A DNA stretch of 64,000 bases from Coccinella septempunctata (Eukaryota; Arthropoda; Insecta; Coleoptera; Coccinellidae): positions 29,029,521-29,093,520 of the forward strand of contig NC_058193.1 in the NCBI RefSeq assembly GCF_907165205.1, in the 5' to 3' direction. The position numbers and the translations under genes are program-made. The notes under the pieces were generated by a model. That model saw only the letters and a list, made by a program, of their open reading frames with translations. It was not told the DNA's origin and made no database searches. Of this stretch, positions 34,856 through 47,300 are shown piece by piece (within the stretch, counting starts at the first letter, position 1; each line of letters starts with the position of its first letter).

Positions 34856-35658
34856 ATAGGAGGATGTATTGATATCTAGTTAGACTAGACTAGTTCCATG
34901 CATAAAAAAAAATATTGCGTTACTATAGCAACGAAAGATAACTCATTAGAAGTGTCAGTGTGAAGTTTGAGTTCAAAAAAGTAAACCTCAGTTTCGCAAT
35001 GAATTAAAAGAAAGAAGATGTCCACCGAAATTGTGAAAATCGAAAAATTGGAGTATCGAGCCATCATCAAGTACTTGAAAGGGTTAAGAGGTAAGCAGAT
35101 TTACGAAGATATGCTTAATACCCTTGGTGATCAATGTCCTTCGTATGCGACCGTGAAAAAGTGGACTACAAGCTTCAAAAGAGGTAAATTTCCCATTGAA
35201 GATGATGACCACTCGGGTAGGCCAGTTTCTGTGTCAGTCCCCGAAAATATCGATGCAGTTCATGACATGATTGTATCAGACCGTCGAATTGGGCTAAAAC
35301 GGATATCTGAAGCACTTTCATAAGAACGCGTTCATCTTATAGTTCATGTCAATTTGGACATGAAAAAAAATGGATCCCCACATGTTTGAATGTTGACCAA
35401 AAGCGTGCAAGGGTAGAAGCATCGCGTTCGATCTGTGCTCGATTTGAAAACGATGTATACTTCTTGAACCGAATTGTTACTATGGATGAGACTTGGTTAC
35501 ATTTCTACGATCCAGAAACAAAGCAACAATCGATGGAATGGCGACACTCTGGTTCTTCAAGACCTAAGAATTTTAGTGTTCAAAAATTTGCTGGAAAAGT
35601 TCTTGCTTCAGTTTTGGGATTGCCATGGAGAATCATGATTGATTTTTTGGGTAAGGGT
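34856..35658 (+). mobile_element. mariner copy M4, 3'-truncated
   Basis: The left TIR AGGAGGATGTATTGAT is present. The transposase start ATG is at 35018. The copy stops abruptly inside the catalytic domain (after ...MIDFLGKG) where it joins a TATACAGGG-type element. It lacks the second and third catalytic Asp and the right TIR. Confidence 0.88.
35018..35658 (+). pseudogene. mariner transposase pseudogene (M4)
   Basis: Residues 1-101 read cleanly: MSTEIVKIEKLEYRAIIKYL, two helix-turn-helix halves, then RRIGLKRISEAL. A stop at about 35321 and a deletion of the next few codons follow. A second frame (35386-35658) carries RARVEASRSICARFE and TMDETWLHFYDPE with the first catalytic Asp. This copy retains the best N-terminal half of the family in the window. 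Confidence 0.88.
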
Positions 35659-35785
35659 TTTTCAACAGCCTGTATCTTTTAAACCGAGCCGATTCGAAGA
35701 AAATGGTAAAGGAAAAAAGTGTTTCTCTTGACCTCAAGAATCTACTGTTGAAATATTTGTACGAGTCAAAGACTCACCCTGTATA
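35659..35785. mobile_element. Right part of a TATACAGGGTGAGTC element (C3)
   Basis: This matches the last 125 bp of C5: AACAGCCTGTATCTTTTAAA through to GAGTCAAAGACTCACCCTGTATA. The left part is missing, replaced by mariner M4 at a sharp junction. Confidence 0.7.
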
Positions 35786-36580
35786 ATTTTCCTTTCATCT
35801 TATTGCAATCCCCTAACATACGCATATTTATGCCAAGTTTGTTCGTTGTCGTTGTGATTTCCATACCACTGGTTATACCCTCACACCCTTATCCAGGAAA
35901 ACTCGACGCATGCAGCGCCCTTAAAATTGGCAGGCGTGACCACTTTCAATTCCAGGGACGCATAATTACATACAATCCGTTTCATTTCCATATCAGCGGA
36001 AAACACTGGCGAAATGTCCCATGTCCCTACGTAAACATCGCCTCTCTCAAGTGCCTGACAAGAATGTTTTCACTTGTTCGGGAGTCACCTAATTGAACCC
36101 CGGAAACTTGTTGCCAACAAGATGAATATGTAGTAGAACTTCCTTTCAATTCGTCCCAGATACCCGGAAATCCCGGCCGAAGGAAATGGCATAAAGTTTT
36201 CGAGTTATGTGTAACGCTGGCGCCTCTGGAATTTGTAGGTATCTTCTCGTACCGCACGTTCTGCTATTGACCGAATTTGCATGAAGTTGTCGGAGTTTCA
36301 AGTGTGTAAATTCACGCGTGGCATGCTTCTGTGATTTTTTCCTGCATCGCATATTGGAGAGGAATGAATTTGATCATATGTGAAGGATGAGATGCGAGGT
36401 GATTATCAGCATCCAGCAAACAGTTTTTGGAATCATCAATTTCGACGAGCTTGATCATCCAATCGATATGATCGACAGAGCTAGATTAGATTACACTAGC
36501 AGGCCAGGAGATGCAATTTTTTGGACCGATTTGCCTAAAAACACCATAGTAAAAAGAAATCTTCAACTTGTACAAATGAA
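35786..36580. other. Unassigned, comparatively GC-rich single-copy sequence
   Basis: From about 35870 to 36330 base composition differs from the AT-rich surroundings and no repeat match was found in the window. An open frame (35803-36096) begins with a hydrophobic stretch but has no other support. It could be an old host exon or a regulatory sequence; neither is demonstrated. Confidence 0.3.
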
Positions 36581-38062
36581 CTGCTACACATGAGTTAGGG
36601 ATATTGACTTAAATTGCAAAAAAATATAGTTAAAATAAGATTTTTGTGATGAAAATTCATATTAATATGATGTCAAGTTGCAATTTCATTTCGCCTGTAG
36701 GTCCGCAGCGTATACAGGGTTGTTAAGAAAAATCGAGTAAAATAACGAAATTTTATTCCCAGAGAATTCAAGCATTTTAAGACTATCAATACAATGTATA
36801 GCCTCCACGGGCATCAATAACAGCTTGACATCTTCCTTGCATACTACACACGAGGTTGTTGAACATTTGTTGAGGAATTTGAATCCATAAACGGGGCAGA
36901 AGCTCTCTTAGATCATTTAAGGATTCTGGGCTAGGTTGATGATAATCTTATCTTCTTTGGAGCATATCCCATGCATGTTCTATGCAATTCAAATCTGGTG
37001 AGTGCGGAGGTATTGGTAAATGTGGAATACCAAGCTCCTCGCGCGCATTCTCAACTGTTGCTGCACAGTGCGGTCCAGCGGTCTAGAAATTGAAAAGTTT
37101 CACCAATAGCAGCGTGAAAATTTGGCACAACATTGTCAATGACATGCTCCCTATAGTGTAACGCGGTCATATTCCCAGGACAAATGTGTAGATCTGTGCG
37201 ACCAATGAAACATATATCCCGGCCCATACCATAACACTACCCCCTCGGAATGGATGGACTTCTTGGATATAGCGACGATTATGGGGTATGCGTGGGATTG
37301 TCCATACCCTTATTCTTCGAGAATCTGAAAATCGTCCATATCTGGATTCATCAGTGAAAAGGACACTACGCCATTGATCGTTCCAATTGATATGTTGCCT
37401 TGCCCATTCCAGTATTTGACGCTTATGGTCACGTGTCAACGGAACTCCTCTTAATGGACGTCTAGAGTCTAGAACCTAGACTCACTTCTCTCAAACGTCG
37501 ACTGATGGTTTCGATGGAAACTTGGTCCCCATCTGTATTTAAAAGAGTATTCCTTAGCATTCTACACGTAGATGTAGAGTTTCTTCTCGCCGAAACGGCG
37601 ACGAAACGATCCTGAGCAGGTATTGTTTTTCGTCGCCCACCAAGCCTTTGTCTTTTCAACACGGAATCTGTCTCCCTGAACCTATTCCAAAGTCGAGATA
37701 TCACACTTTGGCTGACTTGGAGCCTTTCCGCTACAACAACCTGAGTTAGGCTACACTGTAGCATTCCGATAGCCCTATTAGCCTCAGCGTTTGTTAATTT
37801 ACGTCTTGGCATTTTCAGAAAACTCGTTTCAAATCGAAGCCGTTGATAAACTGACTTCATTTCAAAATGAGAACATTCATGAAGCATATGCAAAGAACCA
37901 AACAGAAAAAAAGACGACCAGATTGACGAAATGTCTCATACTGATTTTTAATGTATCGATTCAAGTTGTTATTGAGTTTTAAATGATTTTACAGCGACTT
38001 TTTCGAAGATTACATACTTTTAAAAACGATTGAATATGATATCCCTAACTCTTGTGGAGCAG
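36581..38062 (-). mobile_element. Tc1-like element T2 with both TIRs (1.48 kb)
   Basis: The ends CTGCTACACATGAGTTAGGG (36581) and the reverse complement of CTGCTCCACAAGAGTTAGGG (to 38062) define 24-bp TIRs. The transposase is on the minus strand. The right end abuts a TATACAGGGTGAGTC-type element (C4). A TA duplication is not evident at either side. Confidence 0.85.
36787..37812 (-). pseudogene. Tc1-like transposase pseudogene (T2)
   Basis: The start MPRRKLTNAEANRAIGML is at 37812. A complete N-terminal paired-like region follows (VVAERLQVSQSVISRLWNRF). The frame breaks near 37470, where a short duplicated TCTAGA-type insert lies in the GSR region. It resumes at 37167-37439 with LFTDESRYGRF and VMVWAGIY. 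A 5-base deletion near 37080, relative to T1, destroys the DDNARPH block. The C-terminus, a typical CQAVIDARGGYT-type end, is readable near 36800. It is more complete than T1 at both ends but equally dead. Confidence 0.87.
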
Positions 38063-38063
38063 A

Positions 38064-38704
38064 TTATTTCAACAGTAGATTCTTGAGGTTAAAAGGAGCA
38101 CCTTTTTCCTTTACCATTTCTTCTGATACGGCCCTGAGAAAAAGAACATTTTAACTTTTCAACTCTGGAAAAACAAAATTACCTTCATATTAACTAGCTG
38201 AATTTGTGACAATATACACATCTGTGAATTTTTTTAACAGAGTAGTATTGAGCTAAAGTTATCGATTTTTCAAATTTCACAGATACTTGATTTTAATTTT
38301 TGAACATCAAATTACCCGAAAACGGCGCATTATACGAGAAAATATGAAGAATACATTGATTTTACAAACGTTCAAATGAGATAGCGCCAAACTTAGTTTC
38401 AAGAGTTGGGTTCATTAAATTTTTGGTATTTTTATGGTACGTAATGATCATAATGAGAAAACTAGAAGGCGTGAGTAATATCTTGTGTTCGAGAAAGATT
38501 AATGAAATAAATGAAGAAGTACATTCCGAAATTAATTTCATTCGTTAAAACCATTTGAGAGATAGAACATAGAACTTAAAATAAAATTTTTTTATGGTTT
38601 TTCAACAGCCTGTATCTTTTTAATTGTATCGAAAAAAGTTTTTCTTCTGACCTGAAGAATCTACTGTTGAAATATTTGTGCTAGTCGAAGACTCAACCTG
38701 TATA
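38064..38704. mobile_element. TATACAGGGTGAGTC element C4
   Basis: The left end lacks its first bases and starts ATTATTTCAACAGTAGATTC. The right end reads GAAGACTCAACCTGTATA. The interior aligns with C5. Non-coding. Confidence 0.7.
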
Positions 38705-40204
38705 TGATTTCGATAAAATTCATCTCATTTTGAAATGAATACAGCATTGATGGAAAGTTATAATTAGAAAGGCATCATCCTAATCTTCATCATTCAAAAA
38801 AGAAGCAATTACAAACGACGAAAATGAAAATTTCCAATTGAACAATAACTTTTCATTATTTCAAGAAGTTTACCGCCCACCCCAAACACCACCGGAACTT
38901 CGTGAAAGTAGGATGACGGGCAAGGGTTCGAGGTTAAACGTTAACAGAACTAATTTTTATTTCATTAACAACCCCCCGAGACGCGGATGTCTAGAAAATT
39001 TAGCCCAAAGTTAACCGTTGATACGCCAGTCCCAAATTGGAACGGAAATTGTTACAGAGCTGAGGGATCATTGAATAATTACAACAATGTTAGTCCAGGA
39101 AATTTGCTCAAGGTGTGCGGTATGCAGGATTGGATTCCCTGCGAACTTCAGATCGAGCGGAAAGGGTGTAGGGTTGGCATTTCACAGGAAGGAATAAGGG
39201 TAGGTAGTCGAACATTTTTCACCATGGCAAAATAATTTCTGTTTTGAAGATTTTGTTCGTGAATGCCTTTTTGCATAAAACAATTACTCTTTGGAAGCAA
39301 GTATAGAGAAAGTTTTTACTTTCTCATGCTTGCATACTTTTCTCAGGAAAAAATTGCTTTTCAGGTACCATCTTCATGGAGCCGCGACCTCTAAGCAATG
39401 GCTACTCAAAAAAACAAAATTATATGAAAGAACTATTCACATGCACGCTGACAATTTACTGGAAAACAGTCATATCATGCAAAAAGTAACAGTTTGGGGT
39501 GAAACCGTATGTTTAGAAAATCTTAAGTAGACAATGAGTTGTTTTGCCAAATATATATTCTATAGGATGATTTCTGAGTTTGTCTTCGCTCAAACAGTTT
39601 CGAAAGATCCACACCTTTCAATCAATTGTTGTATTTCTAGAATCCTTAGACAAAACAAGGTTGACTCTGATATTCAATTGTGATTACATTACATTCGGAA
39701 TAAATTAATTGCTTTAGTTCCCTTATTAATTTTCCAACGCGTATAATACAAACTGCCGTTGTATTTTTATGCAAATTGAACTTCACATCAGAAATAAATT
39801 GAATCAGCGGGAAATTTGCTGAAAGAATAAAATGCATTTAAATGGATTCTCACCCTTTTCATGGGAGCATTGATTTGTTCACATAGTTCGAATTCATTCG
39901 CAAATAGATTCATATTTGTATGTGTTGTTCCGGAGTTATGTGGAATAGGAAGTTGAAACACTATTTTAATTGGATTATTTATTGAAAATATTGTCTCGTT
40001 TATATTCCACTAGAGTAATTGAATCGAATGTGCAATGAAATATGAATTTATGAGTGAGTAATTTTTTATGAATCAACCTGTGTTTTGAGTATCGCGCTCA
40101 TCCACATAAGATGAGTGTAATAAGAAAAACATTACTTACTGGGTTAGTAGAGTTTCACCTCGGAAAGCAAAAACAGAGTTGTGATACAAAATTTTAAAAC
40201 TGAA
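38705..40204. other. Unassigned intergenic sequence
   Basis: No gene assigned. An open frame at 38987-39235 has no recognised motif or splice context. Confidence 0.4.
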
Positions 40205-40290
40205 GGTCCATCGAAATTGTGTCAATCGAAGCCATAGTCAAGTACGATATTTGAAAGGGTTGAAAAGTAAAACTAAACAGATTATCCCAA
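40205..40290 (+). pseudogene. mariner scrap M5
   Basis: About 85 bases match the transposase start of the mariner family (TCCATCGAAATTGTG, then GCCATAGTCAAGTACGATAT, then TTGAAAGGGTTGAAAAGTAA). The rest of the element is gone. Confidence 0.6.
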
Positions 40291-41236
40291 ATATATGTAT
40301 GCATATCAGGAATGCCGGTTTCTTTCCTATGTGAGGAAATTTCTCTAAATGATTGTGAATATGAAACTGAAATATTCTATCCAATTCAAATGTACGAATC
40401 CACTTTTGATAAATCTGATAAAGCTAAATGACTTTTGACGAACTTCATCAAACTTTCTCCTCTTTGTATCATTTGCTCTCCGTGTATGGTTTTTCAAATT
40501 CTTTATTATAGACATAAATATTTATCGGAGTGATTCAATATAAGTGGCCATTCATCCTTCATATAAAACCCTCTAATTCAAATAGTTCCTCAAAAACCAA
40601 TATGTATTCCATTTAATATAGCAATGAAAAGTTACGATGTCAACATAAAAGGAAATAAATTAAAAAAAGAAGCTTCAGGTTAAATTTTTCTTTATAGCTT
40701 CTTCAATTTTCATTATTCCCGATACGGATGACAAAACTTTTTATACCATCCGTTGTACAGTAAAAATGGTTGTAAATATGCAGACTTTTGCATTTAAAAT
40801 TTGTCTCGTGATGGAAAAATCTCTGACGGATAACTGATGTTTTTTTTACAGACCCTAACTCCATTGTGTGGAGTCTTCAGCGAAGAACCTCGCAGATTTC
40901 AGGACATAAACGCGCCCATATTTTGTGTGCTGACATTGAGTCAAATTTCATTAAAATGAGGAATAATTCCAGACCACCAAGGATGCAATTTTATGGGCTG
41001 GCATCTGAGGATTGCAATTTCATCTGAATTTTACTGTCTGGCGGATTTAATCGGGAAGATTTTTATGGTTCAGATGTGCTTTGAAAGGATTTTTCGGTTT
41101 GAGACATAATTCGCGTATAACAGAGACGAGATATTCTTGAATAATATTGAAGGGGTTAACAAGCTCGATAATGCTATCTGTTCTGGTGAATCTGAGTTGA
41201 ATAATTACGAATTCAAAACAAACTACAACAGGACAT
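40291..41236. other. Unassigned intergenic sequence
   Basis: Nothing recognised. Confidence 0.4.
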
Positions 41237-42128
41237 GTCCATTCATTCATTGCTGTATCCCGTTACCGGGAATAAATCTACAAAAAGACAAAAAAAGACA
41301 AAAAAAAAGGTGCGAACAGACTTATAATTTCTTAGGGCTAATTGCGACTGTCTGCCCTCCTGTGACTGAAGAGACCCAACTGTGACCTGTAGATCCTTCC
41401 ACACTCAGGGCATGGATAGTCACCAACCAGATCTGGCCGCCGCTGTATCCTTCTCGAGTCTCCATTATAACTGTATACCAAAGACCTCCACTGTGACCTG
41501 TCCAACGCCAGTTGTTCCCAGTTATGATTGTCATTAACGGATTTCAGGGATTGATGTAGTATATCATTAAACCGCTTATACTGGCCTCCTGGTTTTTGGG
41601 CTCCCTCTGTGAATTCGCCATACAGAGCTATTTTGGGGAGTCTTGTGTCTTGCATCCTCAGAATGTGGCCCCTCTACCTGAGTCGGGCCCTCGTTACTTG
41701 AGTCTCAATTGTTGTACAACTCGCGCGTTGCAAGACTTCTGCATTCGAAACTTTGTGGAACCATCTGATGTGCATTATCTGTCTTAGATGACGTTGTTGC
41801 GTTTGTTCAAGCTGTTTAATATGTCGCCTGTAGGGCGTCCAGCTTTCGCTTCCGTAAAGTAGCGTTGGGAGGACGACTGCTTTGTCTTGGTCTTCAGATT
41901 GAGGTCGTGATTTTGAATCACTCTGAGCTTTAGCTTCCAGAATGCCCGTGATGCCGAATTGATACGGTTGTGTATTTTCGTGTCTAGGTTAGCCCTAGTA
42001 TTTATGAAGCTTCCCGAGTATTTGAACTGCTCGACCTGTTCTAGAGTTTCATTCTCCAGGCTGATATGTGTTTGAATGCTTTCTGGCGGACTTACCAGGA
42101 TTTTGGTTTTGTCGATATTGGACTTGTA
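41237..42128 (-). pseudogene. LINE-A copy, 5'-truncated
   Basis: On the minus strand this runs from the end of the reverse-transcriptase domain (5' break at about 42128) to the tail, CAATGAATGAATGG at 41239. The frame 41338-41655 encodes QDTRLPKIALYGEFTEGAQK and the terminal finger CPECGRIYRSQLGLFSHRR. Upstream parts are frameshifted. Confidence 0.82.
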
Positions 42129-42173
42129 GGTATAAAGTGTTTATAATGGAACTTGTAACAAAGTAAATATCTT

Positions 42174-42549
42174 TCAACTCGTATTTCACGTCCTTCCATT
42201 ATAATGTTCAGGGGATATTCACGGGTTTAGGACTGAATAATAACAACTTTCTTAAAACAAAGTCGACGTTTCGTCGATATATTTCGACTTTCTCAAGACT
42301 AAAAATTGAGACAGGAATAATAGAAACAAGAACACAAACAAATTATTAAAGCTGCATCTTACCTAGTTTTGTTAGTTGTTTAAAATATACATAAAAATCA
42401 TAGTATGTGCAGGAATTAGAAGTGAACTACCTTTACTCAAAGTCTTGAGAAAGTCGAAATATATCGACGAAACGTCGACTTTGTTTTAAGAAAGTTGTTA
42501 TTATTCAGTCCTAAACCCGTGAATATCCCCTGAACAAAGTAAATATCTT
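42174..42549. repeat. Fold-back repeat with hammerhead-like arms
   Basis: The arms 42206-42300 and 42441-42535 are inverted copies of about 95 bp. The 16-bp word ACAAAGTAAATATCTT occurs just outside the left (42158-42173) and at the right end (42534-42549), so it may be a target duplication. Each arm holds TTGAGAAAGTCG, then TCGACGAAACGTCGAC, a degenerate hammerhead layout: stem II GTCGA/TCGAC, GAAA and GTC, closed by CAAAGTC/GACTTTG. Confidence 0.6.
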
Positions 42550-43585
42550 CAAAACGAAATGATAATATTGATTACATTTTGCAGGCAACTATAATGAAGC
42601 ATAAGGCTTTTGATGCCATATTTTTCGTTTCTATTGCGTTTCGATTTTCTCTTAATATTTCCACTGATTTTCCAAGACCTTGTTGTTTCGAATCCGTACA
42701 AATTGAGTTTTAGTTTGAAGTTTTAAACATATTCACTTCACTGAAAAAAGCTGGGGTATGCTTGCTGAAATGTTGAGTAATTTTAGTTGATGAAAAAACC
42801 CGAGAAATGTTCTACAATAACGACACGTGAACAATTTAAATGAATGTTTCATAAAATAAGCCAAATTTCCGAAGAAAGAATGAAGTCATACAAGATTTTC
42901 GTTCAAACTTTCTTCTTCTATTGGCGGACAAGACAATTTTAGTAAATTTAAAGTGTAATAAGTCAGGAAGTTGAAAAACTCGATATTTCCTCGATCAGAA
43001 TAGCTTCCTGAGTGAAACCCTATCTATCTTGAAGAACCAACTTCAAACACCTTTCGTCAAGTTTCAAGTAGTTCGAAACTTGAAACAGCTATTTATCGTG
43101 GTGGAGCTTCATTAGGTGAAGTTCAACCCTTACATCCCAATTTTATCCTGAATAATCGAGAGTTTAACAACGTCGTTAATTCGTTCGAACGTGAATTAGA
43201 AAGGACCTCATCGTTTTCGGTTCTAGAGCCGTCGTATTTTATCCGGTTTGTTTGAACCCGTCAGCCTCGGTTGAAACTCAAATATCAATTCGATTACCAA
43301 GCTGGTTGATTGCCTCAGATGCCCGAAAGGTCCTTATTTTTGGAATCGATTCTTGGCCTGTTCGGAGGTTCTAACATTTCATTTATATGTAGAATATGAG
43401 GAGTTGAAAAAATATCAATTATATAAATATCTTCAAAATAATTGCTAACAAATTTGCACAGTGAAATGAAGAAGTGGAGGCAACATATCATTTTTCTACA
43501 TTTTAAGGAAACCTACATAAAATGTAAATTAGCTGGCGAACAACGATGTATCATGCCTGCAATTTATAACAGTCACAGTGCGTTT
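42550..43585. other. Unassigned intergenic sequence
   Basis: Nothing recognised. Confidence 0.4.
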
Positions 43586-43805
43586 CACAGAACTTTGATT
43601 GCCCGATCAACGATTTGACGGTCACTCGATTTCCTAAACTAAATCACTGAAGCCTTTTCACTTCTAAATATATTGAAGAAGTAGCAATTGGCAATCATTG
43701 AATGGAGGGATATCGATCATAATTTGATGCCAAATGATATTCTAAATGAAAACAAAGTGACGTTAATCCGGCAATAAAGCGTTGATTCTCCGATCAAGCT
43801 TCGTG
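43586..43805. mobile_element. MITE H, copy 2 (220 bp)
   Basis: The ends CACAGAACTTTGATTG and CCGATCAAGCTTCGTG, with interior shared with 19027-19259. Non-coding. Confidence 0.7.
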
Positions 43806-44138
43806 AAGCCGGGGTGATGACAATATTCTATAATAAAATTTGTTCATGTGGGTTTTTTATTAAACTTTCATGGGGAAGAATGGTTTTAATAAAGATTGTC
43901 AGACTTATGACGAATAATAGAACTAGACTAAAGGATATTTTGCTCATATTTCCGTTGAAAATTCATATTATCTTATCTTGTCTTAGGCAATACCTTTAAA
44001 AATTTATAAAAAAAATAAAATTACCATGAATTATTCCAGCAAAGGGACCAGCTAATCAACATCAGCTCCTTCATTGAACAGAATTTTTCTAAGGAGTTCT
44101 GAAATCTTAGATGACGTATGATTAGAACGTTGATTTGT

Positions 44139-45817
44139 ATACTTCATTCATTCAAATTTATTTTAGCAGTCGGTTGGCCATGAAATAATTTTCTCAAGTT
44201 TTTGTAACTAGAACGAAGTTAGGTAGGCACTCATGAAATATCGTTAATGTCATAACGCCGTTGCCACAACTATATCAATTTTTATTACGAAAATGCCGAA
44301 AGTGATTGAAAAAAGATACAGGGTTTCAGGAACTGCTATTTAGAATTCAGGTCCGCTCATTCAAATATTTATACCCTGATATTCTAAAAGCCACAATACG
44401 TCAGACGGTAGCGAACATATTCAATGTAAGAGAATTTATAAATATAATGTTTCATCTGAATCTAAACGACTTATATTTCAGCTGAATATTTCCACAATCA
44501 GCAAGATTGTGAATGAAGATCTTGACAAAGAATTCCCTTCTATTAGGAGACCCAAAAAAGTGGTGGCATTTGAGAATTTTATGTTTGAGTGAATTAATGC
44601 GAAAAGATTAGTACAGGATTTTCGATGAATGTCATCGTAAAATAAGTTCCCGAAAATAGATTTTTTCTACAAGCGTGCGCGTTCAACCTTTTTCCCGCAC
44701 GCATTTCAAATTGCAAAGAGTCACTTTTCCAAAACGTGCGGGAAAAACGCCTGCTATTTCTTTCCCGCACGCATTTGCGTGCGGGAATGGATTAGCAGGG
44801 GTTTTTCCCGCACGCAAATCTTATAGAATAAATTAAATTCTATCATGTTTCTATGCACCGAACGTCAACGATGAGTAACCCATGGTAACGACATGCAGAA
44901 TTACGTCTGTCATTTTATATGAATTCATCAAATGAGGTATGATCTGTATCGTGCAATTGATATATTTATATATTTCAAGCGCTCGTAGAAAAAATATTGT
45001 TCCTAACTCTTGCGGAAAGTGTCTTGCCCGCACTCAACTGCTTACCCGAACTCTGCTTCGCATCGTTCGGGCAACGGCAGTTTCGTGCGGGCAAGTATCA
45101 CTTTCCGCACTTGATAGGAAAATAACTATTTTTATTTTTCATTTGACTTGTCCTATATATTGTAAATGTCTTAAGGTACCAATAAATACCTAATTATTAT
45201 TATTATATCAATGTATTAAGATGAATAGCCACAAATATGCGCAAGTTGCCCTGTTATTTGTTTATTCATGTGAAATTTTTGTTCAAAGGTGAAGTTCATC
45301 TTAACTTGAAACTTCCTTCAATTCCTTTTACTTATATTGATGCAAGATGATTTTTGTTGAAGAATTCAACATTCTTATAATTATCTGTTAATTCCTTCGG
45401 GAGATACCCATTCCCAACCACTGCATCATATGCATTTCATCTTCGGGTTAATATTTTTGAAATCTACAAATGATGTAAGCCAAAGAAGATAACGAACATT
45501 AACTCTCCTCAAGCTGGTGCATATTATGATATTATACCGATCTCTTGTATTTTCCATGCAAATAACTGGATTTGGTATGCCTTCAATCAGTTTGTATAAA
45601 CTTCAATTATGTTCGTCACATATTTTCCGAAGAGATTCGACATTGTGATGAAATACGTAATAACAGAAACTTTTACGTAGAACGGGCAACATAGCGTTGA
45701 TTTAAAACCCAAAAATATTTTGACAAGCTTCATAACCCCACATTTACGTACTATACAGAGTGAAATGTGTCAAATTTCCATGGCCAACCGACTGCTAAAA
45801 TAAAAGTGAATGAAGTA
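44139..45817. mobile_element. Element N2, inverted relative to N1, with internal insert
   Basis: The ends TACTTCATTCA...TTTTAGCAGTCGGTTGGCC (left) and GGCCAACCGACTGCTAAAAT...GAAGTA (right). The coding remnant is on the plus strand: MPKVIEKRYRVSGTAI at about 44294, then a GTAAGAG donor near 44425 and a TTTCAG acceptor near 44482, then LNISTISKIVNED. After correcting one frameshift, a continuous stretch PDILKATIRQTVANIF precedes the intron. A GC-rich insert occupies 44670-45130. Confidence 0.75.
44670..45130. mobile_element. GC-rich insert with repeated CCCGCACGCA motif
   Basis: N1 has continuous sequence where N2 carries this roughly 460-bp insert. The motif TTTCCCGCACGCA, or its reverse TGCGTGCGGGAAA, occurs at least five times at 44690-44815. 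A second cluster (TTGCCCGCAC, GTGCGGGCAA, flanked by GCGGAAAGTG and CACTTTCCGC) lies at 45010-45110. No coding region. Boundaries are good to about 10 bp. Confidence 0.65.
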
Positions 45818-46559
45818 TATGTATTGAGGCACGCCAACCCTTGCAAGGGTATAGAATAACTTAGAAACGCTTCGAGATGTATGGACGTTATGGACACTTA
45901 ACAACATTGTATAAATAAAAAAATAATACAATATATTGCGAACAAGACATCGTTTTGAGTTCTTTGTTGGTCTATAGTTTAATAAATGCTAGAAGCGCAT
46001 TGGTCATTGAGAAAGGGGTAACATCCCCAAAAATTCATGATTGGGAAAAATGGGAATTGTGAGTTGGTAACAGTAGATTTTTCTCTGCGAAAAAAGGGAA
46101 GAAGAAAGCGAAATAATTTCCTGGACAAGGATAAAAGCCTACGTAATTTTCAATTTCATTTGCTGTGATCACCTGAAACTATTATTGACTTCAAATGGCT
46201 TCACATCGTAGAAGGGCCAGTTGTTGATAACCTTTTCCCATTTCTCCTTCTTGCTTCATCCTCCCCTTCAAGAATCAATATAAAGAATCAGCCTCACTTA
46301 TAATGTGGCTTGAAAATTAATTACGTCACTTTAACAACCGTTCTCTGGGCGAAATACGCCCCTGGGCAACAGGTATCCCGCCATCGAGCTTATAAGCGGG
46401 TGGAGAATGATATAAATGTCTTTTTCATTAGAAGTTTTTTCGCGCTGGAGCAGCATATTTTGAAGGGATTACCTCGAATAAAAACAATAGGAAGGTTAGG
46501 CAGGGTATTAAGGGAGGGGTATTAATCCGTTTATCTGATATCTTCTGCTCCCTTAACTT
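45818..46559. other. Unassigned intergenic sequence
   Basis: Nothing recognised. Confidence 0.4.
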
Positions 46560-47195
46560 TTAGTGAAAGTTATTGCGTATTCAGCTGGTGTTGAAATAAA
46601 GAATGATCCGAATTTTTCACAAAGAACCAGAGCCGAATGGAATAAATTCATTATCTCGGTTACTGTGAATATCCTAAACGTCGAGCTCGAATTTTTACGT
46701 ATCATTTTTTTTTTCGTAAAAATGCGAACTCTATCTACAACCCCTTTCAAAATTCAGGTACAACCCTCAATTTTTTAAGGGAAGTTTGGCTCGTGATACT
46801 CCGTTTGAAATCATTTTTATGCTATTCAATCAATCATCTATTCAATTAATATTCATAATTTTTTGCTAAATTTGGTATAACATTTCAGTTTTTGATTCGC
46901 TAATCATTTGATTTTACTTTTTTAAATTCTGATTTCTGTAACAAATATGAAAATGATAACATGAATAGAGAATGACGAGCCCATACTTCCTATTTTAAAA
47001 CTTGGGGGGTTGTACCTGTCTTTCGAAAGGGGTTGAGAGTAGTGTTCGCATTTTCACGAAAGAGAATGATAAATTAAAATTAAAATTTGACGTATTTCGA
47101 GATTTTTCATAAATATGCAGAGTAACCAAGATAATGAATTCATTCCTTTTGGCTTTTCCACACTGTATTAAGGATGTTTCAGAATAAGTGACAAC
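46560..47195. repeat. Diverged inverted repeat (possible MITE)
   Basis: Segments around 46600-46775 and 47000-47180 are inverted relatives: ATGCGAACTCTATCTACAAC with GTTGAGAGTAGTGTTCGCAT, and AATAAATTCATTATCTCGG with the reverse of CCAAGATAATGAATTCATT. Arms are diverged and the ends are not exact. Confidence 0.5.
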
Positions 47196-47300
47196 ACCTT
47201 TCAGGTAATTGGTGGACAATTTTTATTCGTTACTCCTCTCATCATACCAACGTTTCGTTCACATAGCGAACATTTTTCAAAGCTGAAATGAAAATGAAAA

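Noticed and set aside
35803..36096. Possible secreted 97-residue protein
   Set aside because: The hydrophobic start follows no convincing initiation context, and no cleavage-site-bounded domain, partner exon or known family is visible.
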